DNA from: Ephemerocybe angulata
Taxonomy: Eukaryota > Basidiomycota > Agaricomycetes > Agaricales > Psathyrellaceae
Assembly (NCBI GenBank): GCA_013368325.1
Contig: JAACJK010000059.1
Coordinates: forward strand, 248,001 to 312,000
Reading direction: 5' to 3'
DNA length: 64,000 nt
A program made the translations under genes and the position numbers. This document shows, piece after piece, positions 10,501-20,861 of this stretch. Within the stretch, counting starts at the first letter, position 1. Each line of letters starts with the position of its first letter. The notes beneath the pieces are model-generated. The model searched no databases and was not told the origin of the DNA. It was given only the letters and a program-made list of their open reading frames with translations.

Positions 10501-11509
10501 GTGGGTCTTCAAATTCAAAACTGCCGGCACGGCGAAGACGACGATATCATCACTGGGGACAATCTTCAACATGTTCCTGCCGAGCGAGGTTTTCATGACC
10601 GATGGAGGTTCTCATTTCGATAACGAGGCGGTAAGGGAGTTTTGCGAGAAGAGGAAGACGAAGAGGACGGTGGTGGCAGCGTATTCGCCGTGGGTGAATG
10701 GTTTAGTGGAAGGGGGGAACAAGATACTACTACATGTGCTAAAGAGGCTGTGTGCACCGGAGTTGGGTGAGGACGAGTGCGACGAAATCAAGACGGAGGA
10801 CATACCGAGGCAGTGGACGAAACACTTGGACGACGCAGTGTGGATGGTGAACCAGAGGTTGTTGCCTGGGCTGGGGTTTTCGCCGAAAGAGTTACTGCTG
10901 GGGAAGGTGGTCAATACGAAGGAAACGCCGGTGGAGATCAGCGGGGTGGTACCGGTCACAAAAGGAGACGTGGAGAATCAACTGGCGTATGTGGCGCAGC
11001 AAAGGTTGGACGGTTACGACGTGGCAGTTGGGCGCGCGCTGAGGAGGAAGGTTGCGTTCGACAAGAGGGTACGGGCGAGGTGGCCAAAGGAGGTAGTGTT
11101 CGAACCGGGAGACTTAGTGTTGGTCCGGAGGAGCGACCTGGACTATACGTTCAAGACGGAGAGGAAGCTGCTGCCGAGGTGGTCAGGACCGTGGAGGATA
11201 AGCGAGAGGAGGTTAAACGCGTACCGTTTGGAGACGAGGGAGGGTGAAGAGTTGAGCGGGTGGTATAGTGCGAGGCGGCTGGAGAGGTTTGAAGCGAGAG
11301 AGGGCACGGAGTTGTACGAGGAGCAGAAGGAGGCGAAGAGGAAGTACATGGAAAACGATGAGAAGAGGAAGGCAGACGAAAAGGCGAGGATTGAGAAGGA
11401 GAGGGAGAACGAGGCTGGGACGTCGAGTGGGGACTCGGACACGTCGGATGATGAGACGTCGAGCGGGGGCTCGGACACGTCAGGGGTGGGTAGAGGAGAG
11501 TGCGGGTGA
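7493..11509 (+). CDS. LTR1 Pol: protease, RT, RNase H, integrase
   Basis: Expressed by -1 frameshift from gag; there is no stop from 7487 to the TGA at 11507-11509. The region at about 7730-7800 is protease-like, but the usual D-S/T-G is D-E-G here. RT (about 8650-9290) has the catalytic F-V-D-D and the preceding F-G-L-K-G-A-P. RNase H starts near 9485 (L-T-T-D-G-C-Q-D-A). Integrase has an H-X4-H plus C-X2-C zinc site (H-K-D-G-G-H ... C-A-R-C), then the D,D-E residues in G-D-Y, T-D-G-G-S-H-F and V-N-G-L-V-E. A GPY/SH3-like tail follows (P-R-W-S-G-P-W-R-I). It is intact as read. Products would copy and integrate the element. Confidence 0.9.
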   Translation, partial: GKCGRIVNLSTGGTVRGQSQVKRKKGVGDIRGEGVGDKVKKKSNVFDLFEVRPAGVDEDVMPFECELRIEGARGSVAVRSSWDEGALESIMCSRVYERLRADMGKLRPSVKKFRLADGTLVKGEGRWSGYFGIGKVRAFAAFEVFDSGGSWEFLLGKPMKKAFDVVHEYKRERVTVADKWARIEVKNQFGKSGRLRTKDVPICVVGEVMQDVDVGRPVDIFEVGVGIFTRKTDPFAKERVEEVLRQVKLGDDLSAAERVEVRALVAEFADCFALSVSEVLPVEGAVHKLNIPEGAKFSTKVRQRPLTPPQKKFLHAKIEEMLEAGIIEQCGPEQVKCVSPTTLAQKAHGGVGLSMTELKHRVNDECVKAGLEPRFDLPAREEAGVEEVTEVKEQKWRICQNFGEVNDVTEIAPMPQGDIRTKQQRLSGHRWVSLFDFAAGFYAVMMALESRPYTGFHVEGMGFCWYKRMPFGLKGAPSEFAKMTARHLHDLLLEGLIELFVDDGGTAADEFGEMMARLRRIFMRVRERGLSLLAAKTELFATEAVFAGATVGPSGVKPDRTKLSAIVNWRKPEDAMELSRFLGLTSWFRDLIRNYAKEEKPLRDLLGGVELPSGYTKATYRRLMAAYKLEPKWGEKEDRAFVRMKGLLTSEPVLREPRFDGTNFVLTTDGCQDAFGAVLAQRFTTVLESGKSVTKLHPLAFASKRTSKTERKYKSFLLEFAALKYALDKFSDVVWGFPIEVETDCQALRDMLLNEKLSATHARWRDGIFAHQIVDVRHVPGKTNVVADGLSRAAEGRPYEEGDGSEWTVKEDWEAATGLVYDVWAVGMAESGYEKLRERFANEPMFLEVVNALTELQVGVTERERNRAKHRAESYMVEDGKLWRLGSGDAVRGRSRVECLTKAEAVEKAALVHKDGGHWGRDAVKKRMMDEYWSPGLDASIVRAIKDCARCKNFGAQHLHALLDPITRRHPYELLVGDYLSMPTGIGGFHTLGVYMDVYSQHMWVFKFKTAGTAKTTISSLGTIFNMFLPSEVFMTDGGSHFDNEAVREFCEKRKTKRTVVAAYSPWVNGLVEGGNKILLHVLKRLCAPELGEDECDEIKTEDIPRQWTKHLDDAVWMVNQRLLPGLGFSPKELLLGKVVNTKETPVEISGVVPVTKGDVENQLAYVAQQRLDGYDVAVGRALRRKVAFDKRVRARWPKEVVFEPGDLVLVRRSDLDYTFKTERKLLPRWSGPWRISERRLNAYRLETREGEELSGWYSARRLERFEAREGTELYEEQKEAKRKYMENDEKRKADEKARIEKERENEAGTSSGDSDTSDDETSSGGSDTSGVGRGECG

Positions 11510-11703
11510 GAGGTTTATTCGGTGTTTGAGTGTGGTTTGAAGGTGTTCACTTTCATTTCTCTGATTGTTCGTTGCTTTCGGTTGTTTTGGGCTTTCGTTC
11601 TTTCGCGTTTCGGACTTTGCTAGATCGGTTTATTGTTTTGCTGGCTTTTGTTGCTTTAGATTCTTTGTCGCGCCGGGACGGCGCTTTTTTCGAGAGGGGT
11701 GCA

Positions 11704-11959
11704 TGGACTAGGGTCCAGGAGATGCATTGGTAGAGATAGAGACATCATACAGTATTCGTAGACATTGTTCGTGTTTGCTTGCGGCTTGGACGCTTAGTCA
11801 TCATCATAGCATTTGTAGAGCTTCTGGCTCGTAGATCGATTCTTCATTCCATTCATCTTGATCATTGCATTGCTCATCGCTCTCATCGTCTTTGGTCGCT
11901 CTCATCGTCTTTTGTCGTTCTTGAGGCACGGTCATTCATCTTGTTCCAGGCCGTGTCCA
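11704..11959 (+). repeat. LTR1 3' LTR
   Basis: 256 bp, one visible difference from the 5' copy. An ATG inside it (12-13 codons from its 3' part, near 11858) reads in the same frame as exon 12158 of the split host gene, so a chimeric LTR-host frame exists by chance or use. Confidence 0.95.
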
Positions 11960-13642
11960 GCGTCCCCAGTCCAACGAGGTGCGTCTGGCTTCCCCACTTT
12001 CCCTCCCCAGAACAATGGTTTAACCGCCCGTTGTCATGGGAACTCACAGCCCGGGCTTTGGTGCACTCGCGACGCGCAGGGGTCATATTCAAGGTGTGTA
12101 GGGAGAACAATGCGATGGCTGACTCGCGCTGAACAAATATCTATTGTCCCCGCCCAGATGCATCAAACAATGCTGACCCTTGATAACATATCGGGGCTGA
12201 CGACGGAGATGGTCCACAAAGCCCTCACAGACCCCGACTTCGTTGCCTCACCTGTCCGAGCCCACGCCATGGGAGCATCTTTCTCAACTGATCCTACAAG
12301 TACAAGAAGCAGGGGCCAGAAGCCGAAACCCATCGCCCTGGATATGGCTCGCCGCTCGTTCTCCGAAACCTACGCTCCTCATTACCCTGTCCCCCAGCAA
12401 GACGCGCCCCCTGTACCAGCTATACCCGCGCAATATAGCCCTCTCAAGTCATCTGGAATGCTTGGAGGACTGCTGGGACGGAGGCGGAAGGCAACAAAGG
12501 ACGAAGCGCTACCCCCGCCCCCGCCACCGAAAGACGATGTGTATTACCCCTCAATGAAGAGGCGATCGCCGCAGCGAGCTTCGCCGAGACGCTCGCCCCC
12601 GCCTTTCCTCGAGAATTATGGTTCGGCGACCAAGTTCTCGCCAAATCATAGTATGTTGGAGTTCGGCGTTGTATCGAGCCACGCCGTACATGACCTTCGG
12701 ACGATGACGATTGAGCCGCGCTCACCTCCTCCACCACCGAAGAAGGCTATGGCCAACTTTGAGTTCAAGACGTTGCCCCTGACGGGAAAGTGGGCGAGGG
12801 AAGCTTCGGTGAGCAATCCGCAGGAACGAGAGGCACGGCGGCGGGAGGCGCAGCGGCAGAGAGAGCTGGAGGAAGAGCAGGCTTTGGAGGATGAACGTCG
12901 GAGGCAGGAGGACATTAAGAAGCGCAAAGACGAGGAGAAGCGGCGGGAGGAGGAAGAAGAAGTTGAGAGACGGCTGAGGTTGGAGGGAGAGCTGCGTCGG
13001 ATTGCTGCAGAGCGCGAGCGCAAGCGGATAGCGGACGAGGAAGAAGAGAGGAGGAGAAAGAGGGAAATTGAGGAACGAAAGAGGGAGGATCGTGAAAGGA
13101 GGTTGGAGGAGCATCGGCGGCTGGAGCAATGGAGGCGAGAACGAGAGTGGGCCGTACAGCAGGAGGCGAGGAAGAGCGAGGAATTGAGGGCAAGGGAGGA
13201 GACTGAGCGACAACGGAAGATTCAGCAGGCTGAAAAGCTCGTTGTTCAGGCTCGGTCGAAGCAGCCTGCTGTTACGACAGGCTGGGTCACGATTCAGTTT
13301 AACGATTCTCCGTTTTGGAAGAGGCGGTATTATCGCTTTGACAAGAACCATCTCCACTTGTACAGGAGCGAGAAGGAGAAGGTAAGCTCTCCCCACATAA
13401 TTTTACAGAGCTACGCTGACTTTATCTCTCAGGATACGATTACACCTCTTGAGACTGTCGACTTGCAGGGCAAGGTCAAAGGTCTGAAAGAGTGGAAGGA
13501 TGGATACGAGGAGTTGGAGGCGATCGCCTACTCGTTCGTCGTGGAGTTCAAGGACGAGCGGGGGGCGTGGTCTATGTTCTCAGACTCTGAAGCGGACAAA
13601 TTTCGGTTCCTCGGACTCATGAACCACGGCGCTGGACTGTAG

Positions 13643-14295
13643 ACTAGATACCATCTTCATTGTACTTGTGGGTGTCGGCAACCCCTGCCAAATCCGCGTG
13701 CACAGGAAAACGGCCGTTCCGTTTTAGGCAAGTCACTCTCTCATACGCAAACTCCAAATGCACCTCGATGTACCCTTTGGCTTCCTGGACTCTGAGCATG
13801 TTAGGGATATAAATTTGATACCCAGGAGTGTGTAAGAGTATAATTTAAGGCTGAATACGAGTTTTCGTGGCTCTCCTTTGCATCCTTTCCTCTCCCAGGC
13901 CCAATCTATAAGTGACAGGGACATTCTACCGTATCGTTAATATCTTCTTCCAAAAAAGACTTATCACCAAAGTCTCTTCGGATTTGTAGACATGGGGGAT
14001 ATTCCTTTGAAAGTTCCGGAACAGAATGTTTATACCTTTGCGTTAAGTTTGAGATCTTGGCCTCAAGATAGGTGTTCTGAGCCATCGAGGGACGCCAAAG
14101 AAAATGTAGACCGGAATATTTCATTGAATCTTTGCTGCAAACCTTTTACTCCACACAAACTTTATGTAGAGAGTAGCTGCTGAAGAGTTATAAAAGTCGG
14201 ACACCTTTCAGTGCATCGCATCGGAGTTTGAATTGGCGGGGCGTTGCGCACCCCCACCTGGGCCGTGCGGATTGCTTGGGTTTCTTTTCAACAGC
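13643..14295. promoter_or_regulatory. Intergenic region with TATA box
   Basis: AT-richer DNA between the PH gene and the next gene. TATAAAAG at 14189-14196 lies about 100 bp upstream of the ATG at 14296, a plausible core promoter. The rest (13740-14180) has no recognisable gene. Confidence 0.5.
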
Positions 14296-15482
14296 ATGGA
14301 CGCCTCACCCCAAGAACGACGCGTTCTCAAGCGCACTGCATCTACCGCCTCCCTTTCTCTCCTCACCCCGCCACGAACTTATCGTCGTCGTGCCCGCGGG
14401 CGGTCACGCGGCTCCTGCGATAGCGACAGCGACGACAACGCCGACAACGATCTCCAGCGCGCCGACTCGAGCGACGAGGAGCTGGAGCATGAATCTGGGG
14501 GGGACGAGAAGAGGCAGCGCAAGAAGAGGAGACTGACGGGCGCGAAGACGGACGATGCTGATGAGGAGGCCAAGTTCTGGGGGATGGGCGGGGAGTCGTC
14601 GGAGACCAAGGCTGAAGAACCGAAACCTGGCATGTCGACGCGCTCGAAGAAGCCTCTCCTCTACCAGCGGCTCAAGACCCAGTCTGTGGCGAGCAGCGTC
14701 GCCTCTGAGAGCGGCAGCCAGGGACTCGCGTCTCCCCCGCCCTCGAACCGGAAGACGGTGACTCAGACTGTGCCACCCGCTCCCCGCCAGACTACTCCCC
14801 GAACAACAAGGAGCAAGGTCTATCTCCCTGTTACCCCTCCCCCAAAGCAAAAGCGGGTTACCCGTGCCTCCACCGCCGCTCGTTTCCTCCGCGATTCTCC
14901 CTCAAATCCGTTCGTTGCCACTCCGGAGAACGGTGATGACGACGGCGATGTTGTCGAGAGTCCTTCCACTTTGACCCGAGGAGACGAGAGCCCGACCCCC
15001 GCCTACGACCAGAAAACCGTCACCTATGTTTTGTATGTCGTTGCTGTCTGCCCTGTCTCATATTCTGACCGGATCTTATCTACAGCCGCGGCGTGAAACG
15101 CGTTTACCAGAACCCCATGTACAACCATGTCGAGGACCGCCCCCTTACACCTCCCCCCAACTCCAAACTGCCCGTCGAACACCCCCTCTACTCTCCTGAC
15201 CCAACCATCAAGCCCAAGCTTTTGTTCCCTGAAGCGCACAAGAAGCGTAAGGGCAAGGGTAAGGGTAAGAAAGTTGCGTCTCCGACCACTCCTACCCCCA
15301 AGCGCATCCAGGACAGCGAATCGGAACTTGAAGCCGAAGGTGTCGCCCAGACTTTGACCAAGGGTCGCCTCAAGCAGCCGAGTTTCGGGGGGAAGCCGAA
15401 ACCCATGACATTGGAGGCAGAGTTGAAGAAGGCTGCGGTCACTGCGGCCAAGTTGGAGGAGGAAGATGACCCTTTTGCTTGA
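14296..15482 (+). CDS. Uncharacterised basic/acidic, probably nuclear protein
   Basis: Two exons, 14296-15032 and 15086-15482 (intron 53 nt, GTATGT..ACAG), 377 aa. I chose the ATG at 14296 because it begins M-D-A-S-P-Q-E-R-R-V, preferred over the in-frame ATG at 14233. The protein is low-complexity: an acidic D/S/E tract (about residues 40-75), basic K-R-Q-R-K-K-R-R stretches that could be nuclear localisation signals, and proline-rich parts. A better conserved core spans the intron (R-G-V-K-R-V-Y-Q-N-P). I do not recognise a catalytic domain; a similar gene is widespread in basidiomycetes as far as I recall. Function unknown. Confidence 0.75.
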
Positions 15483-15847
15483 TTAGTTCCTCCATTTATT
15501 CTTGTTCTCCTCTCTCCTTCTTGTTGTTGTTCTTCCCACTCTCGTTTTGTCATGCCCTTTCATCTCATATGCCGTCTGGTCACCGCGTCGATTTGTAATT
15601 TCTGTTGTACATTGATATGTTTTCTTCTTTCTTGCGACACCCCGTTGTTTGTTACCCCCTTCTCAAATCCCGCTGCGACACCCCCGCTTCCCTCTCCTTT
15701 CTGGAGTACCGCTGAACTATGTGCTTAATCGTCGTCCCCAGTGCAGTCCATGCTGTGATCTATCATAGATGGAGTTAACCCTACATTTACATCGATAACT
15801 CAATTATTTACAATAGGCCGAATATATATACTTTGAGTGCGAAGCGC
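15483..15847. other. Convergent 3' regions
   Basis: 365 bp between two convergent stops. It is T-rich and pyrimidine-rich on the plus strand, as expected of overlapping 3' UTRs. No gene is seen. Confidence 0.5.
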
Positions 15848-16644
15848 TTAGGAGCGGAATCTTAGGTATGCCATTAGAAGAGCAGAGCAACCAGTCACTG
15901 TGCAGGAGGTCAGGGCAAGCAACGAACAATGAACAAGGGTACGCACCGAAACCAACGAGGTATTGCAAGGTAACAGCCTGGATTGAATGCATGTTAAGTG
16001 CCAGTCTGATAGAGGAGGACCAGCAGAACTTACCTTGGATGATTGGATGGACGTTCGTAGGCCCGCAATTTCCTGTTCAATCCTGGTATCTACCTCCTTG
16101 ATTTTGAGCTCCTGGCCACTGCTCTCTTCACGCATGCGACCCTTCTCGAGGTTCAGGTCGAGGCGCACGCCTGCCTGCGTCCGCATGATCTCCTCGCGCA
16201 ATCGCTGCTTGAGCTTCTCAATGTCCGCGGAGAGACGGTCGTTCTCCGCCTTGATCATGGCGAGGTCGTTCTTCTCCATGAGCTGCAGCTCTGACTTGAT
16301 TTGTGCAAAGTCTACTTGCTGGGTATATTGGTGCTAGGGGCATAATAGGTCAGGACATTCGTCTGGTTGGTGGGACGGCCTGAACACACCTTTTCCTGCT
16401 CGGCCTTGGTGACCATGTTCGCGGTCATATTCCGGATACTCTCGTCGATAACTTCTGCCATGGCAGACATGATCCCCTCCGCCTGTGCGCGGTTCAGCCC
16501 CTCGCGCTCTAAACGCTGCACGAAATGGTGGGTATCGAAGTGAAAGTCCGACCTCCGGGTCGTTCGGTGGAGAAAGCGGGCATGGTTGAGCCACCTAGTC
16601 GGTGTTGCTGAGGCGGTGGCACGGCGGGAGAGGTGGGCGAGCAT
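15848..16644 (-). CDS. FMP32: Mitochondrial CCDC90/FMP32-type coiled-coil membrane protein
   Basis: Four exons: 16644-16390, 16333-16034, 15977-15947, 15897-15848; 211 aa, all in phase. It starts with an arginine/threonine-rich leader typical of mitochondrial import, then F-D-T-H-H-F-V-Q-R-L-E-R, a long coiled coil (K-S-E-L-Q-L-M-E-K-N-D onwards), and a C-terminal membrane helix (L-Q-Y-L-V-G-F-V-T-G-C-S-A-L-L-M-A-Y-L) ending in R-F-R-S. This is the DUF1640/CCDC90 family (yeast FMP32; animal MCUR1/CCDC90B), inner-membrane proteins tied to respiratory complex assembly or calcium uniporter regulation. The last two introns are needed to bring the membrane helix into frame. Divergent from MAK16. 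Confidence 0.85.
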
Positions 16645-16800
16645 GGTAGGGCGACGAGAACATGACGGTCGAAACGAGGGAGCGAGCTAACGCCCGACCG
16701 GCGCCAGCCTCGGAGCACGTGATTGGATTGATGGGAAATAACCGCGAGCAAGGTTTTGATTTCGCTCGACTGCCCTCCATTGTCCTCCCCCCCTCCCAAA
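16645..16800. promoter_or_regulatory. Short bidirectional promoter FMP32/MAK16
   Basis: Only 156 bp separate the two start codons. It contains CACGTG (about 16717-16722), an E-box-like palindrome, and a CGAAACGAGG stretch. The two genes must share regulatory DNA. Confidence 0.6.
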
Positions 16801-18034
16801 ATGCAGAGCGACGACGTTATCTGGTCGGTCATTAACCACCAGTTCTGCTCCTACAAGGTCAAGTGGGTCGCTTCTATGGGTCTTTGGCGGTGGGCGACGG
16901 ACTGACGGGTTCCAGGACTACCACCCAAAATTTCTGCCGGAACGAATACAATGTCACCGGCCTGTGCAATCGCGCGTCGTGTCCGCTTGCCAACTCGCGT
17001 TATGCGACTGTGAGGGAGAAGGAGGGTGTGCTGTATCTGTGCGTGAAGACGATAGAGCGAGCACATTCGCCTGCGAACATGTGGGAGCGGATAAAGCTCT
17101 CGAATAACTATGCCAAGGCGCTGGAGCAGGTGCGTTACGCTTTTTTGAAAAGATGGGAAGTAGCTGATGTGTGGTTTCGCCCTCGAAAGATAGACCAGGA
17201 ACTGCAGCATTGGCCGAACTTCACGATCCACAAGTGCAAGCAGCGTGTAACGAAAATCACTCAGTACCTCATCAAAATGCGTCGGCTTAAACTTCGACAA
17301 GAGTGGGTCTAGTCTTCCCTCGGCCAACTCGCCCCCCACTAATTTGTCTATCGCGTCTTAGACCCAAGCTCATCGGAGTGAAGAAGAAGCTTGATCGCAG
17401 GGAGGCAACGCGCGAGCGCAAAGCCCTCTCGGCAGCCCACCTCGAACGCTCGATCGAGAAGGAGCTCATCGAACGTCTCAAATCGAAATCATACGGCGAT
17501 GCGCCACTGAACGTGAACGAGTCCGTGTGGCAGGCCATCCTGGACCGGGAGAAGGCTGGGAAGGAGAAGGATACGGAGGAGGATCTGGACCTAATGGACG
17601 ACGAGACCGATGAGGAGGACGAGGATGAGTTGGAGGAGGAGATGGAGGACTTTGGGGATAATGAGTTCGTCAGTGACTTCAGTGATGAGGACGATGATGA
17701 AGATGAGGAAAGCGACGAGGAGTCGAATGCGGTACGTCGTGGTGTTTTATCTCTCAGACTCCGAACTGACCTCCCTTTTTTTGCTTTGCAGACATCTGAT
17801 GAGGAGTCGTCGGAGGAAGAGTCGGACGCCGCAGAGACGAAGCTCGGCAAGCGCAGACCAAAGGCCGGACCTTCAAAGAAGCGTGTCGAGAAGAAGCCCA
17901 GAAGTAAGTTCTCGATCCTGTTTTCCATCCACACCGTTCTGACATACACCCTAGAAGGACCTCGTGTCGAAGTTGAGTACGAAGAGGAGGTGGAGCGTAT
18001 GCCTGTCAAAAACTCTGTCCGAGCAGATTGGTAG
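16801..18034 (+). CDS. MAK16: MAK16, 60S ribosome biogenesis factor
   Basis: Six exons: 16801-16862, 16916-17129, 17190-17302, 17362-17731, 17792-17903, 17955-18034; total 951 nt, 316 aa, all in phase. The N-terminus M-Q-S-D-D-V-I-W and the block [14 protein letters not shown] are the highly conserved ribosomal-L28e/MAK16 region, followed by N-Y-A-K-A-L-E-Q and I-K-M-R-R-L. The C-terminal third is a long acidic tract (E/D runs, about 17560-17860) ending [11 protein letters not shown]16 acts in the nucleolus with RPF1 in early pre-60S particles. Length matches fungal orthologues. Confidence 0.95.
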
Positions 18035-18307
18035 TCCTTGGCCCGGCTCCGATATCATGTTACCCTGCCCGCCAATTTGTACTTGCACTGTGGAACAACG
18101 GGGATCAAGTTCATTCGCAAATGAACGCATGCTACATACACCTGCTACAAACGACGTCTAAGGATATTGGGATGGTACAGGATTACACCGAATTATGCTA
18201 ACGATAAACCGAATTAAGATTGAATGTACAAGGAAAAGAAACGCTTCCAGAATTCCACTGAGTGAGGAGTGTTGAATAAATGAATGTACAGATTATGGGT
18301 TGGATGT
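18035..18307. other. Convergent 3' regions of MAK16 and SUR2
   Basis: 273 bp between convergent stops, AT-rich near 18190-18280. No gene seen. Confidence 0.5.
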
Positions 18308-19379
18308 TTATTGAGTCTTGTTCTTCTGTCCCCGACGGCGGACCTCGATGTCTTCCCTTGTCATTCGGGTACCAAGGAGTGCATCCCAATGCACGAAGAA
18401 TGGCTGCGCAAAGTTGGACTTGATTCCAATCACCTGCGCATCAAAGTCAGTCTTTCGTGTCAATATATATGAAGCCGTGCGCTGACGTACCTGGTGGTGA
18501 ATGTCGTGGTAGTCGGCATTGTTTCCTGACATCAGTTGTAGAGGGTCCCATGGGAAGGAGTACCCGCAATGATCATCGACAGTCTTGAATGTCGAAATCG
18601 TGAACAAGAGCATGGCCTGCCGTGTCGTGAGACCAGTCGCCCACTCTGCCGCTACCGAACCGAGACTGTCAAGAATGAAGCCCTCGACAGGGTGATTGTA
18701 CAGAGCTCCGAAGGCGTAGGGAACGTAGAGACGATGGTGCCACGAGTGGAAGTGCTTGTAGAGGAACTTGTTCAAGTGCATGGCGCGGTGGAGGAAGTAC
18801 TGCCAGGTGTCGACGAGAAACCTGTGGAACGGTCAGTGGAGCGGGTGGGAAGACAAGTGGGGACACGTACATAGACGCCAGCATTTGGAATGTAGGGATT
18901 GCCCACCAGTACACGAACTCTGCTGTTGAGAGGACGAGTGCGGGGTCGTTGATTCCGAGCAGGATGAACGGCTTCTGAATAATGTAGGCGATGTTGTGCA
19001 CGGCAACGCCATGAGGAGCGGCCTTCGGCGGGTGCTCATCCAGCCATAGTAGACCCAGGACCGTTTGGATGATGTGTTGGAATACGACGGCGTATACGAC
19101 GGCGGATCGGCTGACGAGGTTCTTAGAGGAAACCTCGGCGGAAGGGTGAAGGCGGTATTTGTCCAGCCATTTCCAGGTGCGGGTGTCGAGGTAGTGGAAG
19201 AAGAGGGAGAGCGACCAATAGGCGAGAACAGGGGCCGCGAGTGCAAGGGAACGGTCCGTGAACGAGTCCAAAAGGTTGGCCCTGTCCGTCGAGTAGAAGG
19301 GTCTGTAGGCCGGCTCGAGGCAGAAGGGGTCGTCGTACAGCGACTCGGAGCACGCCGCGGAGAAATTTGCAGGGAACAT
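18308..19379 (-). CDS. SUR2: Sphinganine C4-hydroxylase (SUR2/SYR2)
   Basis: Three exons: 19379-18871, 18821-18491, 18433-18308; 966 nt, 321 aa. An in-frame ATG at 19418 would add 13 residues. It belongs to the fatty-acid hydroxylase superfamily: membrane helices in the first half, then the iron-binding histidine boxes H-R-A-M-H, H-S-W-H-H and H-D-I-H-H, with the family-typical Y-V-P-Y-A-F-G-A-L-Y-N-H-P between. The enzyme adds the C4 hydroxyl to sphinganine in the ER, making phytosphingosine. The third exon junction is phase 0 (57-nt intron) and also reads through. Tail is basic (R-R-R-G-Q-K-N-K), fitting ER retention. Confidence 0.9.
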
Positions 19380-19524
19380 GGGGGAACTCCTCAAACCAGA
19401 CGCGGCGAGCTGAACCAATTCTCCTCGGAACTAAAACACCCCAGTTCGGCTTCCCACGCTCACGATTTATCATTACAAGTGACTAACTGTACACATCATT
19501 ATACATGCAATAAAAATACCACAT

Positions 19525-20670
19525 CTAGGCCTCGCTCAGGTTGTTCAAGAGCGTCGTAAGGCATCGTTTTGTGACCATGTCGCCTTTGAGCAATTGGCTG
19601 AACGTCTGGTCCCGGAGCGGCTCAGGCAAGCACGCCCGAAGCGCCTCCCGCGCCCGGAGGTTGTCGCTCAGACGCAGGTAGCACCGCACGACGTGTTTGA
19701 GGAGCCGCACCGCTTGTGTCTCCACCAGCTGATTCACCATGTTGCTCAAGACCGTCCCCACCGCGTAGAACCGCTCGTATGTGTGGCAGATGTAGGTCAG
19801 GCCTGTCTCGTCGAGGAGAATCTTCTGGACGATGAAGATGGCCACGGTCTTGGATAACTCGGATCCGGTCTCCATAATGCGCAGGCAGAGGGGGATGATC
19901 TCGGTCGAGAGAAGGAAGTGGATTACGGAGGAGTTGTCGTTTTGCTGTAGATGAGTCAGTATCGGACGGTGTGCGGAGGAAGGCTAGTTCCGTACCTTGA
20001 CCAAGGCACCAATGACACCGAGAGAAGTGAGACGAAGGTATTCGAACGGTCGAGTCTTGGAGGTGGTATTGAGAAACGGGTATAGGAAGAGGGGTATATG
20101 GGCTGGAGGAAACGTCAGGCCAAGATCCTGCTGCGCCGAGGGGACCAACGTACCGCCGAGGAAGAGTTGACGTGTGTCCGAGTGGGATGCGACACATTGG
20201 AGGAGAGCGAGGGCGTTGCAGACGCGGTTGGAAGCATGCGCGGTGAGATTCGGGGGCGAGAGGAGGGGATATACGGAAACAATTTCTTGCAGAAGAGCAG
20301 GCATGATCCCTTTGGGACCCCCAGGTAAGGGCGAATGACGCTAATGAGGACGAGTGGACATACCGAACGAGTGCCACAAAACCAGAGCAAGATCGTCGTA
20401 CTGCTCGCGTTTCTTGCTCAACTCCAGCAGAGCAGCCTCCCTCGTATTCGGATCCAACAACTCGACCACTAGTCCATAGATTTTGCCATCTTCCTGGACC
20501 GAAGTCGTGGGGCCGGGTCCAGGGGTGAATTGAGACTGCGGGATCTGATGCGGCAAGGTCGACAGAGGAGGCGTCTCGGAGAAGGCTTGGTGGTTTCGGG
20601 CATAGCTGTTGTAGTGCGCATTCGTTTGCTGCAGATACGATATCGGTTTGGGTGATACCAACCCCGCCAT
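19525..20670 (-). CDS. CAF40: CAF40/CNOT9 (RCD1), CCR4-NOT subunit
   Basis: Four exons: 20670-20364, 20309-20154, 20102-19996, 19944-19525; 990 nt, 329 aa, in phase. The start is the ATG at 20670; upstream only a GTG keeps the frame open. After a variable N-terminus comes the armadillo-repeat core with hallmark blocks [39 protein letters not shown] and [17 protein letters not shown]40 is a peptide-binding scaffold subunit of the CCR4-NOT deadenylase. Highly conserved and intact. Confidence 0.95.
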
Positions 20671-20861
20671 GGAGCTCGTTGCCGGAAACCACTCACCGAC
20701 ACCAACATATCCTCTATTTGGATCGGCGTGCCCTCTGATCACGTGAGGATCAGATCCTGTTATCTAATCTTATCGGAGTAACCTCAATAATTCGGCGCTG
20801 CACAGCCCGCTACTTTGGCTGCTGACACCCAGACATCAGTGTTTAATGGCTCCGGGAGGTA

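Larger units (their letters stand above)
5818..11959 (+). mobile_element. Ty3/Gypsy LTR retrotransposon LTR1
   Basis: A complete 6,142-bp element with two 256-bp LTRs that differ at one position (T at 5914 region, C in the 3' copy). The LTRs begin TGGAC and end GTCCA. Flanks are GCGT at 5814-5817 and GCGT at 11960-11963, a 4-bp target duplication. A primer-binding-like TGGTGACAAC follows the 5' LTR (from 6078), and a purine run GAGAGGGG precedes the 3' LTR (about 11690). It holds gag and a pol joined by -1 frameshifting. Domain order PR-RT-RNaseH-INT places it in Ty3/Gypsy. Near-identical LTRs and open frames point to a recent insertion. Confidence 0.95.
5444..13642 (+). pseudogene. ADF-H / coiled-coil / PH-domain protein, split by LTR1
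   Basis: Exons: 5444-5508, 5571-5598, 5661-5817 continuing at 11964-11978 after the transposon, 12050-12093, 12158-13381, 13433-13642. Together they make 580 aa in one frame when the element and one GCGT copy are left out. Residues 1 to about 150 look like an ADF-H/cofilin fold (Y-G-S-E-G-L, then Y-I-P-P-S and R-A-R-A-L-V-H-S-R-R). Next is a proline-rich linker with P-P-P-P runs, then a long charged coiled coil (E/R/K-rich, about 12800-13250), then a PH-like domain starting T-G-W-V-T-I-Q-F. The architecture suggests an actin- and membrane-linked cortical protein; that is inference. The insertion is inside the ADF-H coding exon, so this allele should be inactive unless the 3' LTR drives the distal exons. 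Confidence 0.8.

Noticed and set aside
12722..13396. Minus-strand leucine/proline-rich frame opposite the coiled coil
   Set aside because: Antisense of E/R-rich codons gives such frames by composition; the plus strand has the PH domain and spliced exons.
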